Below, piece by piece: positions 7,493-16,288 of a stretch of DNA of 64,000 nt (its first letter is position 1; every line of letters starts with the position of its first letter). The notes beneath the pieces are model-generated. The model was not told the DNA's origin, did no database searches, and saw only the letters and a program-made list of their open reading frames with translations. The position numbers and the translations under genes are program-made. The DNA lies in the NCBI RefSeq assembly GCF_016916835.1, contig NZ_JAFFIX010000025.1:62001-126000 (forward strand), written 5' to 3'. The DNA is from Actinacidiphila bryophytorum. GTDB lineage: Bacteria > Actinomycetota > Actinomycetes > Streptomycetales > Streptomycetaceae.

Positions 7493-9924
7493 CGGGTCGC
7501 CTCCTCAACGGTTCCTGCGGGATCTGCGGGCCCGCGCGACCCCGCGGGCGATTCGTCACGTTCACGTACGGCCTCGGCGCGGCCCGCCTGCAGGCCGCGC
7601 TGCAGACCGTCGAGGCGGCGCCGCAGCGCCTCGGCGTCCACCGGCGGCACCGGGGCGGGCGGCGCGGCCCGCCGGGTGCCGGTCGCACCGCGCACCCGTT
7701 GCGGCAGGCTCTGGCCGGCGGGAGCGGGCGGCGCGGCGGGTGCGGGGGCGGGCTCGGGGGCGGATATGGGCTCCGCTGCGGGCAGGGCGTAGCCGTGGAT
7801 CTCGTCGGGGCTCGGCGCCTGGGCCGGCAGGTGGATGACGTGAGCGGGCGGCGCCACGGGTACGGGCGTCACAGGTGCGGGCTCCGGTACGGGTACGGGC
7901 TCCGGTACGGCTGCGGGTGCGGGTGCGGTGTGGCGGCGCGGGTCGCCGCCGGAGAAGGCGGCCGGGTCGAGCGGGGTGACGGGCGGCTCGTCGGGCGCGA
8001 CCGGGGGCACCAGCAGCCCCGGCAGCACCACCACGGCCTGGATGCCGCCGGAGGCCAGCGAGTGCAGCCGCACCCGCACCCCGTGCCTGCGGGCCAGCCG
8101 GGAGGCCACGTACAGGCCCATGCCCGCGACCGCGCCCGGGGGCATCGGATCGGGGTCGGCCAGCAGCGCGTTCAGCTCCTCCAGCCGCTCGGCGGGCAGC
8201 CCGATGCCCGAGTCGACCACGGCGACCGCGACCTCACCGGTCTCCATCAGCTCGCCGGACAGCAGGACCTCGGTGGTCGGCGCCGAGAAACCGGTGGCGT
8301 TGTCCAGGAGTTCGGCTATCAGGTGAGCCACGTCGTCGGAGGCCCGGCCTGCCACCCGGACGCCCGGCAGCACCTCGATGCGGATCCGCTCGTAGCGCTC
8401 GACCTCGGAGATCGCCCCGCGCACCACGTCGATCAGCGGGACCGGGCGGGCGGTGGCGCCGTGGCTGTGCTCGGTGCCGCCCAGCACCAGCAGGTTCTCG
8501 CTGTTCCTGCGCATCCGGGTGGCCAGGTGGTCCAGCTGGAAGAGCGTCGCGAGCCGGTCCGGGTCCTGCTCCTGCTCCTCCATGCCCTCGATCAGGGCGA
8601 GTTGCCGCTCCACCAGGCCCAGCGTCCGCAGGGAGAGGCTGACATGGGTCATATGGGCGGCGTTGCGGGCCGCGGCCGAACTCAACTCCCGGTCCAGCTC
8701 GGCCACATGGGCGACCAGCTCGTCATGGGCTCGGCGCAGGGCGTCCTTCTCCGCGACCGCCCCGGCCAGCGCGCCCCTGGTGCCCTGCGTGGCGCCGCGC
8801 TGCGCGGTCAGGTCGCCGGCCAGCTCGGCGGCGCGGGAGCGCAACGCCTGCGCCTCGTGGGTCAGCGCGTTGGCACGGCGGGCGACGGCCGCGTACTCGT
8901 CCTGGCCGATCACCTCGACGCCCTGGCCGCTCTCGGCGTCCGAGCGCGACCAGCGGTACAGCGCCGCCAGCGGGCGGGTCATGCTGCGGAAGAGCGCGAC
9001 GAGCGAGCCCACGAGCAGCAGCAGGCACAAGGCGCCCAGTGCGCAGCGCAGTTCGAGGACCGTGACGGTGTGGTTGCGGTGGGCGGTGGCCGCCTTCGCG
9101 CGGTCGGTGGCCGCGGACGCCTCGACGCTGCGGATCAGGTCGATCCTGGCGGTCAGCGCGGACTTGACCGGGGCAGCGCCCAACGCCCGGTCGGTGCGGG
9201 TCAGTTCCGTCGCGTCCAGCAGCTCCGCGGTGTCCTTCTCCGCCGTCGTGACGTCCGTGCCGGTCACCGTCTTGTCGAAGCGGTCCAGCAGGTCCGCGGG
9301 CGCCGAGGCGCGGAAGTCGGCGAGCGCGGCGGCCTCCTGGACCCTGGCCGCCTGAGCCGCGGACACCAGGGCGGGCTGGGTGCCGCCCTGGGTGAGGGCG
9401 CCCACCAGCAGCCCGCGCTGCACGGCGGAGGCACCGGCCACCCGGGTGAGCGGGTCGGCGCCCGGCCCCTCCCCCGCCCGCGCCAGCGCGTCGGTCAGCG
9501 GCTGGTAGGCCGCCACCACGGCCTGCACACCCTGCCGCTGCGCACTCGCCGCGAGCGCCGCCCTGCGGACACCGGGCAGCGCGCCGAGCGCCTTGCGCAG
9601 GTCGGCCGCCGGTCCCGCGTCGAGCACGTCCTGCACCTGCCGGTCCGTACGCGTCCCGTCCGCGGCCGGCAGCTGCGGCGGCCCCGCGCCCGCCGCGACC
9701 AGGGCGGCCACGTCGTCCCGCTCGTCGGCGAGGTCGTGGGCCAGGACGATCGTGCGGGTGGCCAGGTCGGCGGCCGCCGCCCGGTCCTGGGCGGCCGTCA
9801 GATCGCCGACGCCCAGTGCGACGCCGGGCACGGCCGCGGCCACCACCGCGGCGGCGCACACCAGCAGGGCGGCCAGCATGCGCTGCCTGACCCGACGCTC
9901 ACGCGGTTGACGTCGTTCACGCAC
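7489..9924 (-). CDS. cvnA: Conservon sensor histidine-kinase-like protein CvnA
   Basis: An 811-residue membrane sensor from a GTG at 9924. A first membrane helix (MLAALLVCAAAVVAAAVPG) is followed by a nitrate/nitrite-sensor-like extracellular region, a second helix (LGALCLLLLVGSLVALF) and a HAMP-like linker. A coiled coil precedes the HATPase_c domain (LLDNATGFSAP, VVDSGIGLP, GMGLYVASRLARRHG). The C-terminal ~200 residues are a disordered Pro/Ala/Glu-rich tail typical of CvnA. The open frame extends to 10494, but the extra 190 residues look like antisense of the divergent gene and carry no domain. The stop overlaps the cvnB start. Confidence 0.88.
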   Translation of the reverse strand: MRERRQPRERRVRQRMLAALLVCAAAVVAAAVPGVALGVGDLTAAQDRAAAADLATRTIVLAHDLADERDDVAALVAAGAGPPQLPAADGTRTDRQVQDVLDAGPAADLRKALGALPGVRRAALAASAQRQGVQAVVAAYQPLTDALARAGEGPGADPLTRVAGASAVQRGLLVGALTQGGTQPALVSAAQAARVQEAAALADFRASAPADLLDRFDKTVTGTDVTTAEKDTAELLDATELTRTDRALGAAPVKSALTARIDLIRSVEASAATDRAKAATAHRNHTVTVLELRCALGALCLLLLVGSLVALFRSMTRPLAALYRWSRSDAESGQGVEVIGQDEYAAVARRANALTHEAQALRSRAAELAGDLTAQRGATQGTRGALAGAVAEKDALRRAHDELVAHVAELDRELSSAAARNAAHMTHVSLSLRTLGLVERQLALIEGMEEQEQDPDRLATLFQLDHLATRMRRNSENLLVLGGTEHSHGATARPVPLIDVVRGAISEVERYERIRIEVLPGVRVAGRASDDVAHLIAELLDNATGFSAPTTEVLLSGELMETGEVAVAVVDSGIGLPAERLEELNALLADPDPMPPGAVAGMGLYVASRLARRHGVRVRLHSLASGGIQAVVVLPGLLVPPVAPDEPPVTPLDPAAFSGGDPRRHTAPAPAAVPEPVPVPEPAPVTPVPVAPPAHVIHLPAQAPSPDEIHGYALPAAEPISAPEPAPAPAAPPAPAGQSLPQRVRGATGTRRAAPPAPVPPVDAEALRRRLDGLQRGLQAGRAEAVRERDESPAGSRGPADPAGTVEEATR

Positions 9925-10216
9925 TTCTGGCTCGCAATCACGTATCGCAGGCGGGAGTTCCCCGGGAATATGCAGGGGCTGACACCGACCCTTGCAGTCC
10001 CGCCAGGAGGGGGGCCATGCCTCCCTCCCCCGGACACTCGAACGAGTGAATCGCACTGGCGACACACCGGACAAGCCGAGTAGAGCGGACAGGGCCACGC
10101 CACGCCGCACGCATACTGGCGCCGCCGGGCGGCTTTTGACAGGATGCCCGCCCACACCCCGGCCGACCGACCGACCGGTCGAAGGGTTCGAACGCGGGCT
10201 GTTGCAGACTGAGCCC

Positions 10217-10987
10217 ATGCGCATCGAGACGGCGACGGCTCCCGGGACGCCCGGGGCACCCAACGAGGACTTCGTGGCGGTGGCGCTGCCCGCCGGAGGA
10301 CACGGCGGGGCGCTGGTCCTGCTCGACGGGGTGACCCCGCCGCCGGACAACGGCAACTGCGTGCACTCGGTGCCGTGGTTCACCGCGCGGCTCGGCGGGG
10401 CGCTGCTCGAACTGTCCCTTTCGCGGCCGGACATCACACTTGCCGACTGTCTGTCGGCATCCATCGCCGGTACGGCGGATGCCCACCGTGACACATGTGA
10501 CCTTTCTCACCCGCTCACTCCGCAGGCCACGGTCGTCGCCGTGCGGTGGGGGGCGGAGGAGGTGGAGCACCTCGTGCTCTCCGACTCCGTGCTGCTGCTG
10601 GAGGACGCCGACGGTTCCGTGACCGCGGTCCTGGACGACCGCATCGACCGGCTCCGGGCGGAGGGGCGGCGGGTCGGCCCGCTGCGCAACCTTCCCGGGG
10701 GGTTCTTCACGGCCGCCGCCGATCCGGCGGTGGCCTCGAAGGCGGTCACCGGCTCCACGCCGGTCGCGGCCGTCCGGGGGCTGGCCGCGCTCACCGACGG
10801 GGCGGCCCGCTGCGTGGAGGTCTTCCACGCCGACGACTGGGCGTCGACCTTCGCCCTCCTCCGCAAGGCGGGCCCCGAGGCCCTCCTCACCCGGGTGCGC
10901 GACCGCGAGTCCGCCGACCCGCACGGTGCCGCCGTGCCGCGGGGCAAGCCATTCGACGACGCCACCGCCATCTTCATCGACCTGTAG
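10217..10987 (+). CDS. PP2C-like serine/threonine phosphatase-fold protein
   Basis: A 256-residue protein with features of the PP2C fold: NEDFVAVALP near the N-terminus, LVLLDGVTPP as a DG metal-binding motif, then LSDSVLLLE, RGLAALTDGA and FDDATAIFIDL at the C-terminus (the final D-DA of PP2C proteins). Such stand-alone domains usually remove phosphate from Ser/Thr in actinobacterial signalling. The canonical RxxMED start motif is reduced to NED, so activity is uncertain. The ATG at 10217 was chosen because the upstream open frame crosses the promoter region shared with the divergent cvnA. Confidence 0.7.
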   Translation: MRIETATAPGTPGAPNEDFVAVALPAGGHGGALVLLDGVTPPPDNGNCVHSVPWFTARLGGALLELSLSRPDITLADCLSASIAGTADAHRDTCDLSHPLTPQATVVAVRWGAEEVEHLVLSDSVLLLEDADGSVTAVLDDRIDRLRAEGRRVGPLRNLPGGFFTAAADPAVASKAVTGSTPVAAVRGLAALTDGAARCVEVFHADDWASTFALLRKAGPEALLTRVRDRESADPHGAAVPRGKPFDDATAIFIDL

Positions 10988-11276
10988 CCCTCCGACCTGC
11001 CCCTTTCCCTCGCCCCCGGGACCTTCCCCCGGTGGGGGCTTGTCGCGCAGTTCCCCGCGCCCCTGATGGGTGCCCTCTCGGGCAAAGGGTGAGCGTTTTT
11101 AAGGGGCGCGGGGAACTGCGCGCCCCGCCCGGACGGGCGGAAAGAAGGCAACGCCACAGTAAGTGGCAATCACCTGGGGGCGCGGGGAACTGCGCGACAA
11201 GCCCCCACCGGGCGGAAGGCGATCGCCCACCGCAAGGGGCAGTCACCGGGGGTGTCACCCGGGTGGGGGGAAGGGG
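10988..11276. repeat. Intergenic cluster of three dispersed repeat copies
   Basis: Between the convergent PP2C and MarR genes lie three copies of the repeat family: inverted at 11044-11063, and direct at 11103-11122 (GGGGCGCGGGGAACTGCGCG) and 11177-11196. The first two can pair as the arms of a large stem. There is no credible gene in this stretch. Confidence 0.7.
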
Positions 11277-11750
11277 TCAGAGGACTTCCGGGGGGGATTC
11301 GTTGAGGGCGTGGAGGAGGCGGGCGAGGTCCGCGATGTCGGACCGGTCCCAGGAGGCGAGCTGGCGCAGATAGGCCGCCCGCCGGGCTCCGCGGACGCGG
11401 TCGAACCGCTCCCGCCCGCCGGCGGTGAGCCGCATGAGGAAGGCCCGCCCGTCGGCGGGATCAGGCTCTCGGGCGACCAGCCCGAGAGCCTCAAGTGCCC
11501 GCAGCTGACGGCTCATCGTGGCCTTCCCGACCCCGAAGTAGGACGCCAGGTCGGTGGCCCGCTCGGGCTCGACCTCCTGGAGCCGGACCAGGAGCCCGTA
11601 GGCGGCCGGCTCCAGCTCCGGGTGCACGGCCCGGGCCAGCTCGCCCGAGGCCGCCCGCGCGCGGCGGAAAAGCACCGTCAGTTCCCGCTCCAGCGCGTCC
11701 GCCGAGGGGTCGGACGCCGTCGCATCTGCCGCATTGCGCGCGTCGGTCAC
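11277..11750 (-). CDS. MarR family transcriptional regulator
   Basis: A 157-residue winged-helix regulator. The DNA-binding core is RATDLASYFGVGKATMSRQLRALEALGLVAREPDPADGRAFLMRLTAGG, with the DGRAFL wing typical of MarR proteins. Flanking helices form the dimer interface. It starts at a GTG at 11750. A short perfect dyad just upstream (11761-11777) is a candidate autoregulatory operator. It is divergent from the GH25 lysozyme gene, which is a plausible second target, but nothing in the sequence proves that. Confidence 0.88.
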   Translation of the reverse strand: MTDARNAADATASDPSADALERELTVLFRRARAASGELARAVHPELEPAAYGLLVRLQEVEPERATDLASYFGVGKATMSRQLRALEALGLVAREPDPADGRAFLMRLTAGGRERFDRVRGARRAAYLRQLASWDRSDIADLARLLHALNESPPEVL

Positions 11751-11760
11751 AGCATTCCCG

Positions 11761-11777
11761 CTTTCAACGCCTGAAAG
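11761..11777. promoter_or_regulatory. Candidate MarR operator
   Basis: CTTTCA-ACGCC-TGAAAG is a perfect 6-bp inverted repeat with a 5-nt spacer, 11 bp upstream of the MarR start codon. Position and symmetry suit autoregulation, but the site is short. Confidence 0.45.
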
Positions 11778-11938
11778 TTGTCTTCACACACGGTGGTTTC
11801 CGCAGCACGTCAAGTATTTCGCAGGAGTAGACCAACGGCGGTAACTGGACCCCCTTACCACGCGCGTAGCGTCCCACGTACCGTCACACTGTCATGACCA
11901 TCCCAAGGTCATGCCGAGTCCCCCACCTGGAGGCACGC

Positions 11939-12802
11939 ATGTCCCACGGAGCTTTCTCCGTCGTGCACGGCAACGGCTCGGTCCGGACCCGGCTCGCGCT
12001 GCTGGCCGGTTCGCTCGTCACGATGCTCGCGATGGCGCTGGCCGCACCCGGCACCGCGAACGCAGCGAATTCCGGTCACATGACTCACCCCGACCTCGAC
12101 TGGCTGGGCTCCCAGATCCGGATCCACGAGGGCGCCGAGGCCCCCGGGGACTCCAAGGTGGTCTCCCCGATGGTCACCCAGACCCCCGGCATGGACGTCT
12201 CCAGCTACCAGGGGAACGTGAACTGGTCGGGCGCCTGGTCCAACGGTGCGAAGTTCGCCTACATCAAGGCGACCGAGGGCACCTCGTACACCAACCCCTA
12301 CTTCACCCAGCAGTACAACGGCTCCTACAACGTCGGCATGATCCGCGGCTCCTACCACTTCGCCCTGCCCGACGTCTCCAGCGGCGCCGCGCAGGCCGAC
12401 TACTTCGTGGCCCACGGCGGCGGCTGGTCGGCCGACGGCAAGACGCTGCCGGGCGCCCTGGACATGGAGTACAACCCCTACGGCGCAACGTGTTACGGCA
12501 AGTCCGCGAGCGGCATGGTCAGCTGGATCTCGTCGTTCTCGAACGAATACCACGCCAAGACCGGCCGCTACCCGACCATCTACACCTCCACGAGCTGGTG
12601 GAGCACCTGCACGGGCAACAGCAGCGCCTTCAGCACCAACAACGCGCTCTGGGTCGCCCGCTACTCCACCTCCGCCGGCACCCTGCCGGCCGGATGGGGC
12701 TACTACACCTTCTGGCAGTGGGCCGACTCGGGCACCTTCCCCGGTGACCAGGACCGCTTCAACGGCGCCCTGGACCGCGTCCAGGCCTACGCCAAGGGCT
12801 GA
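11939..12802 (+). CDS. Secreted GH25 lysozyme (muramidase)
   Basis: A 287-residue exported enzyme that cleaves the MurNAc-GlcNAc bond of peptidoglycan. Residues 1-42 are a long signal peptide ending GTANA. The GH25 barrel begins TPGMDVSSYQGNVNW (Asp of the DxE pair) and contains FAYIKATEG, GSYHFALP, ALDMEYNP (second acidic pair) and the C-terminal FWQWADSGTFPG. It resembles the Streptomyces cellosyl group. The start at 11939 has GGAGG at about 11929 and gives a proper signal peptide, whereas an in-frame ATG at 11894 does not. It lies next to the divergent MarR gene. Confidence 0.93.
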   Translation: MSHGAFSVVHGNGSVRTRLALLAGSLVTMLAMALAAPGTANAANSGHMTHPDLDWLGSQIRIHEGAEAPGDSKVVSPMVTQTPGMDVSSYQGNVNWSGAWSNGAKFAYIKATEGTSYTNPYFTQQYNGSYNVGMIRGSYHFALPDVSSGAAQADYFVAHGGGWSADGKTLPGALDMEYNPYGATCYGKSASGMVSWISSFSNEYHAKTGRYPTIYTSTSWWSTCTGNSSAFSTNNALWVARYSTSAGTLPAGWGYYTFWQWADSGTFPGDQDRFNGALDRVQAYAKG

Positions 12803-12832
12803 GCCCGGAGCCGTGCCCGGTCCTGACAGGCG

Positions 12833-12868
12833 GCGGCCCCTTCCCCCTGGTGCGGGGGAAGGGGCCGC
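12833..12868. terminator. Bidirectional terminator between GH25 and lon
   Basis: A perfect 15-bp stem (12833-12847, arm GCGGCCCCTTCCCCC, pairing with 12854-12868) with a 6-nt loop lies between two convergent genes. It has no long T-run, as is common in streptomycete terminators. Confidence 0.75.
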
Positions 12869-12878
12869 TGCCGTGGCG

Positions 12879-15302
12879 TCAGGCCGCCACCGGAACCTTC
12901 GTCAGGTCGGCGCCGGTGTCCGCCTCGGCCAGGGCCAGGGCGAGCACCTGCCGGACGTCGCTGACCGGGTGGACGTCGAGGGCGTCCAGGATCTCGGCGG
13001 GGACGTCGTCCAGGTCCGGCTCGTTCCGCTTGGGGATCACGATCGTGGTGATCCCCGCCCGGTGCGCGGCCAGCAGCTTCTGCTTGACCCCGCCGATCGG
13101 CAGCACCCGGCCGGTCAGCGAGACCTCACCGGTCATCGCCACGTCGGTGCGCACCCGCCGCCCGGACAGCAGCGACGCCAGCGCGGTCGTCATCGTGACA
13201 CCGGCGCTCGGCCCGTCCTTGGGCACCGCACCGGCCGGCACGTGGATGTGCACGCCCCGCTCCTTGAGGTCGCCGACCGGCAGCTCCAGCTCGGCGCCGT
13301 GCGAGCGCAGGAAGGACAGCGCGATCTGCGCGGACTCCTTCATCACGTCGCCCAGCTGCCCGGTGAGCTGCAGCCCGGATCCGCCGGTCTCCGGGTCGGC
13401 CAGCGACGCCTCGATGTAGAGCACGTCACCGCCCGCCCCGGTCACGGCCAGGCCGGTCGCCACGCCGGGCACCGCGGTGCGCCGCTCCTCCGGGTCCTGT
13501 GCGGACTCCGGTACGTGGTGCGGCCGGCCGATCAGCGCCCGCAGGTCGTCGGGGCCGACGGCGAAGGGCAGCTGCTGGTCGCCCAGCTCGTGCCGCGCGG
13601 CGATCTTGCGCAGGATGCGCGCGACCGTGCGCTCCAGTGCCCGCACCCCGGCCTCCCGGGTGTACTCCCCGGCCAGCCGGCGCAGCGCGCCCTCCTCCAA
13701 CGTCACCTCGTCGGCGTCCAGTCCCGCCCGCTCCAGCTGGCGCGGCAGCAGGTGGTCCCGGGCGATGACGACCTTCTCGTCCTCGGTGTAGCCGTCGAGC
13801 CTGACCAGCTCCATACGGTCCAGCAGCGGCTCGGGGATGGCCTCCAGCACGTTCGCCGTGGCCAGGAAGACCACGTCGGACAGGTCCAGCTCGACTTCCA
13901 GGTAGTGGTCGCGGAAGGTGTGGTTCTGCGCCGGGTCCAGGACCTCGAGCAGGGCCGCGGCCGGGTCGCCGCGGTAGTCGGAGCCGACCTTGTCGATCTC
14001 GTCGAGCAGCACCACCGGGTTCATCGACCCGGCCTCCTTGATGGCCCGCACGACACGGCCGGGCAGCGCGCCGACGTACGTCCTGCGGTGGCCGCGGATC
14101 TCGGCCTCGTCCCGTACGCCGCCGAGCGCGACCCGGACGAACTTGCGGCCCATCGCGCGGGCCACCGACTCGCCCAGCGAGGTCTTGCCGACACCGGGCG
14201 GGCCGACCAGGGCAAGCACCGCGCCCCCGCGGCGGCCCCCGACGAGCCCAAGACCGCGGTCGGCCCGGCGCTTGCGCACCGCCAGGTACTCGGTGATGCG
14301 CTCCTTGACGTCGTCGAGACCGGCGTGGTCGGCGTCCAGCACGGCACGCGCGCCGGCGACGTCGTAGGTGTCCTCGGTCGTGGTGCTCCACGGCAGTTCC
14401 AGGACCGTGTCGAGCCAGGTGCGGATCCAGCTGCCCTCGGGTGAGGCGTCGGAGGACCGCTCCAGCTTCTCGACCTCCTTCATCGCCGCCTCGCGCACCT
14501 TCTCGGGCAGGTCTGCGGCCTCCACCCGGGCGCGGTAGTCGTCGGCCTCGTCCTCGGGGTCACCGTTCAGCTCGGCCAGTTCCTTGCGGACCGCTTCGAG
14601 CTGCTGGCGCAGCAGGAACTCGCGCTGCTGCTTCTCCATGCCCTCCTGGACGTCCTTGCGGATCGTCTCGGCCACGTCCTGCTCGGCCAGGTGATCGCGC
14701 AGCCACTGGACGGCCAGCCGCAGCCGGGCCACCGGGTCCACGGTCTCCAGCAGCTCCACGCGCTGCTCCGCGGTCAGGAACGGGCTGTAACCGGAGTTGT
14801 CGGCGAGCTGGCCGGCGTCGTCGATCTGCTGCACCCGGTCCACGACCTGCCAGGCACCGCGCTTGCGCAGCCAGCTGGTGGCCAGCGCCTTGTACTCCTT
14901 CATCAGCTCGGCCACCGTGCCGGGCGACTCCGCGGGTGCGGGCTCCTCGATGACGGTGCCCTCCACCCACAGTGCGGCGCCGGGTCCCGTGGTGCCCGCG
15001 CCGATCCGCACCCGCTTGCGGCCCTTGATCACCGCACCCGGATCGCCGTCGGACAGCCGTCCGACCTGCTCGACCGTGCCGAGGGTGCCGACGGCGGCGT
15101 AATTGCCGTCGATCCGCGGCACCAGCAGCACCCGCGGCTTCCCGCCGCCGGCGGGATTCGCGGCCTGCGCTGCCTCCACCGCGGCACGCACCTCGGTGTC
15201 CGAGAGGTCGAGCGGCACGACCATGCCGGGCAGCACGACCTCCCCGTCCAGCGGAAGGACCGGCAGGGTCAGCGGGTTGGAAGGGATGGACTCAATCGGC
15301 AT
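12879..15302 (-). CDS. lon: ATP-dependent protease La (Lon)
   Basis: An 807-residue cytosolic AAA+ serine protease that degrades misfolded and regulatory proteins. The N-terminal substrate-binding domain starts LTLPVLPLDGEVVLPGMVVPL. The AAA+ module has Walker A GPPGVGKTS and Walker B VVLLDEIDK. The C-terminal protease domain has the catalytic Ser in KDGPSAG and Lys in GGVKQKLL. The length is normal for Lon. The ATG at 15302 has an AGGAGGAG site; an earlier in-frame start at 15416 would run across the promoter. An HspR-type HAIR inverted repeat just upstream indicates heat-shock control, as known for Streptomyces lon. Confidence 0.96.
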   Translation of the reverse strand: MPIESIPSNPLTLPVLPLDGEVVLPGMVVPLDLSDTEVRAAVEAAQAANPAGGGKPRVLLVPRIDGNYAAVGTLGTVEQVGRLSDGDPGAVIKGRKRVRIGAGTTGPGAALWVEGTVIEEPAPAESPGTVAELMKEYKALATSWLRKRGAWQVVDRVQQIDDAGQLADNSGYSPFLTAEQRVELLETVDPVARLRLAVQWLRDHLAEQDVAETIRKDVQEGMEKQQREFLLRQQLEAVRKELAELNGDPEDEADDYRARVEAADLPEKVREAAMKEVEKLERSSDASPEGSWIRTWLDTVLELPWSTTTEDTYDVAGARAVLDADHAGLDDVKERITEYLAVRKRRADRGLGLVGGRRGGAVLALVGPPGVGKTSLGESVARAMGRKFVRVALGGVRDEAEIRGHRRTYVGALPGRVVRAIKEAGSMNPVVLLDEIDKVGSDYRGDPAAALLEVLDPAQNHTFRDHYLEVELDLSDVVFLATANVLEAIPEPLLDRMELVRLDGYTEDEKVVIARDHLLPRQLERAGLDADEVTLEEGALRRLAGEYTREAGVRALERTVARILRKIAARHELGDQQLPFAVGPDDLRALIGRPHHVPESAQDPEERRTAVPGVATGLAVTGAGGDVLYIEASLADPETGGSGLQLTGQLGDVMKESAQIALSFLRSHGAELELPVGDLKERGVHIHVPAGAVPKDGPSAGVTMTTALASLLSGRRVRTDVAMTGEVSLTGRVLPIGGVKQKLLAAHRAGITTIVIPKRNEPDLDDVPAEILDALDVHPVSDVRQVLALALAEADTGADLTKVPVAA

Positions 15303-15324
15303 GATCGCTCCTCCTGCAAGCAAG

Positions 15325-15343
15325 TTGAGTACACCCCACTCAA
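15325..15343 (-). promoter_or_regulatory. HAIR element (HspR operator) of lon
   Basis: TTGAGT-N7-ACTCAA matches the core of the HAIR consensus CTTGAGT-N7-ACTCAAG bound by the heat-shock repressor HspR. It lies 23 bp upstream of the lon start codon. HspR control of lon is established in Streptomyces, so this is a confident site call. Confidence 0.85.
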
Positions 15344-15487
15344 TGCACGGAGGCCCCCGGGTGTTCCCGGGCAGGTGTTCGCTCTGAGCGATCGGCCGCG
15401 CGGCGGGCGTCACCACCGCGGGATGCCCGCCCGGAGGCCGGGCCTACCCCCGGAAAACCACTTGCCGTGGCACGTAACGTCGGGAGG

Positions 15488-16288
15488 GTGACCGAGGATG
15501 ACATGCAGCTGCTCGCCGCGTACGACGCCCAGATGCGCGGGGTGCCGCCGGTGCGGCCCACCGGCACCCGCTACGAGCACGACGGGCCGCTGGTGCGGAC
15601 CGTCGGGCAGTTCCGCGGGTTCGTGACCGCGCCGCAGGACCCCGGGCTGCGGGGCGCGGAACTCGACGCGCTGATCGCCCGGCAGCGCGACTACTTCGCC
15701 GCCCGCGGCGAGGCCGTCGAGTGGAAGGTCCGCGGCCACGACGCGCCCGCCGACCTGCCCGAGCGGCTGGCCGCCGCCGGCTTCGTACCCGAGGACCGGG
15801 AGACCGTGCTCGTCGCCCGGGCCGCGGAACTTGCCGCAGGCCCCGCGCCGCGCCCGCTCGCCGACGGCGTCACCGTCCGGCAGACCGCGGACCCCGGCGA
15901 CCTGCGCCGGATCGGCGCCATGCTCAGCACCGTCTGGGGCATGGACATGCAGTGGCTCGGCGCGGACCTGGCCGCCAGGATCGAGGCCGCACCCGACCAG
16001 ATCGCCGTCCTCGTCGCCGAGGCGGCGGGCCAGGTCGTCTCCGCGGCATGGCTCGTGCACCGCCCCGGCACGCAGTTCGCCGGGCTGTGGGGCGGCTCCA
16101 CCCTCGCGGAGTTCCGCGGCCGCGGGATCTACCACGCCCTGGTCGCCGCCCGCGCCGGGCTCGCCGCCGAGCGGGGCGTCACCTACCTCCAGGTCGACGC
16201 GTCCGACGACAGCGCGCCCATCCTGCGCAGGCTCGGCTTCCGCGCCATCACCACGACGACGCCCTACGTCTGGACGCCGCCCTCATGA
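15488..16288 (+). CDS. GNAT family N-acetyltransferase
   Basis: A protein of about 266 residues with a C-terminal GNAT fold: VLVAEAAGQVVSAAWLVH, then the acetyl-CoA pyrophosphate loop in STLAEFRGRGIYHALVAARAG, and TYLQVDASDDSAPILRRLGFRAITTTTPYVW. The N-terminal half is a second, degenerate GNAT-like segment. The substrate is unknown. The start is uncertain: GTG 15488 matches the family N-terminus (TEDDMQLL) but sits directly against GGGAGG, while GTG 15467 is the longest option. Its stop overlaps the next start as ATGA, so both genes are translationally coupled. Confidence 0.8.
   Translation: MTEDDMQLLAAYDAQMRGVPPVRPTGTRYEHDGPLVRTVGQFRGFVTAPQDPGLRGAELDALIARQRDYFAARGEAVEWKVRGHDAPADLPERLAAAGFVPEDRETVLVARAAELAAGPAPRPLADGVTVRQTADPGDLRRIGAMLSTVWGMDMQWLGADLAARIEAAPDQIAVLVAEAAGQVVSAAWLVHRPGTQFAGLWGGSTLAEFRGRGIYHALVAARAGLAAERGVTYLQVDASDDSAPILRRLGFRAITTTTPYVWTPPS

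Noticed and set aside
9925..10494. N-terminal extension of CvnA to about 1000 residues
   Set aside because: The extra frame is antisense to the divergent PP2C gene and its promoter and has no domain; the GTG at 9924 fits the first membrane helix.
15303..15416. Longer Lon start
   Set aside because: It would place the HAIR operator inside the coding sequence; the ATG at 15302 has a strong ribosome-binding site and the conserved N-terminus.
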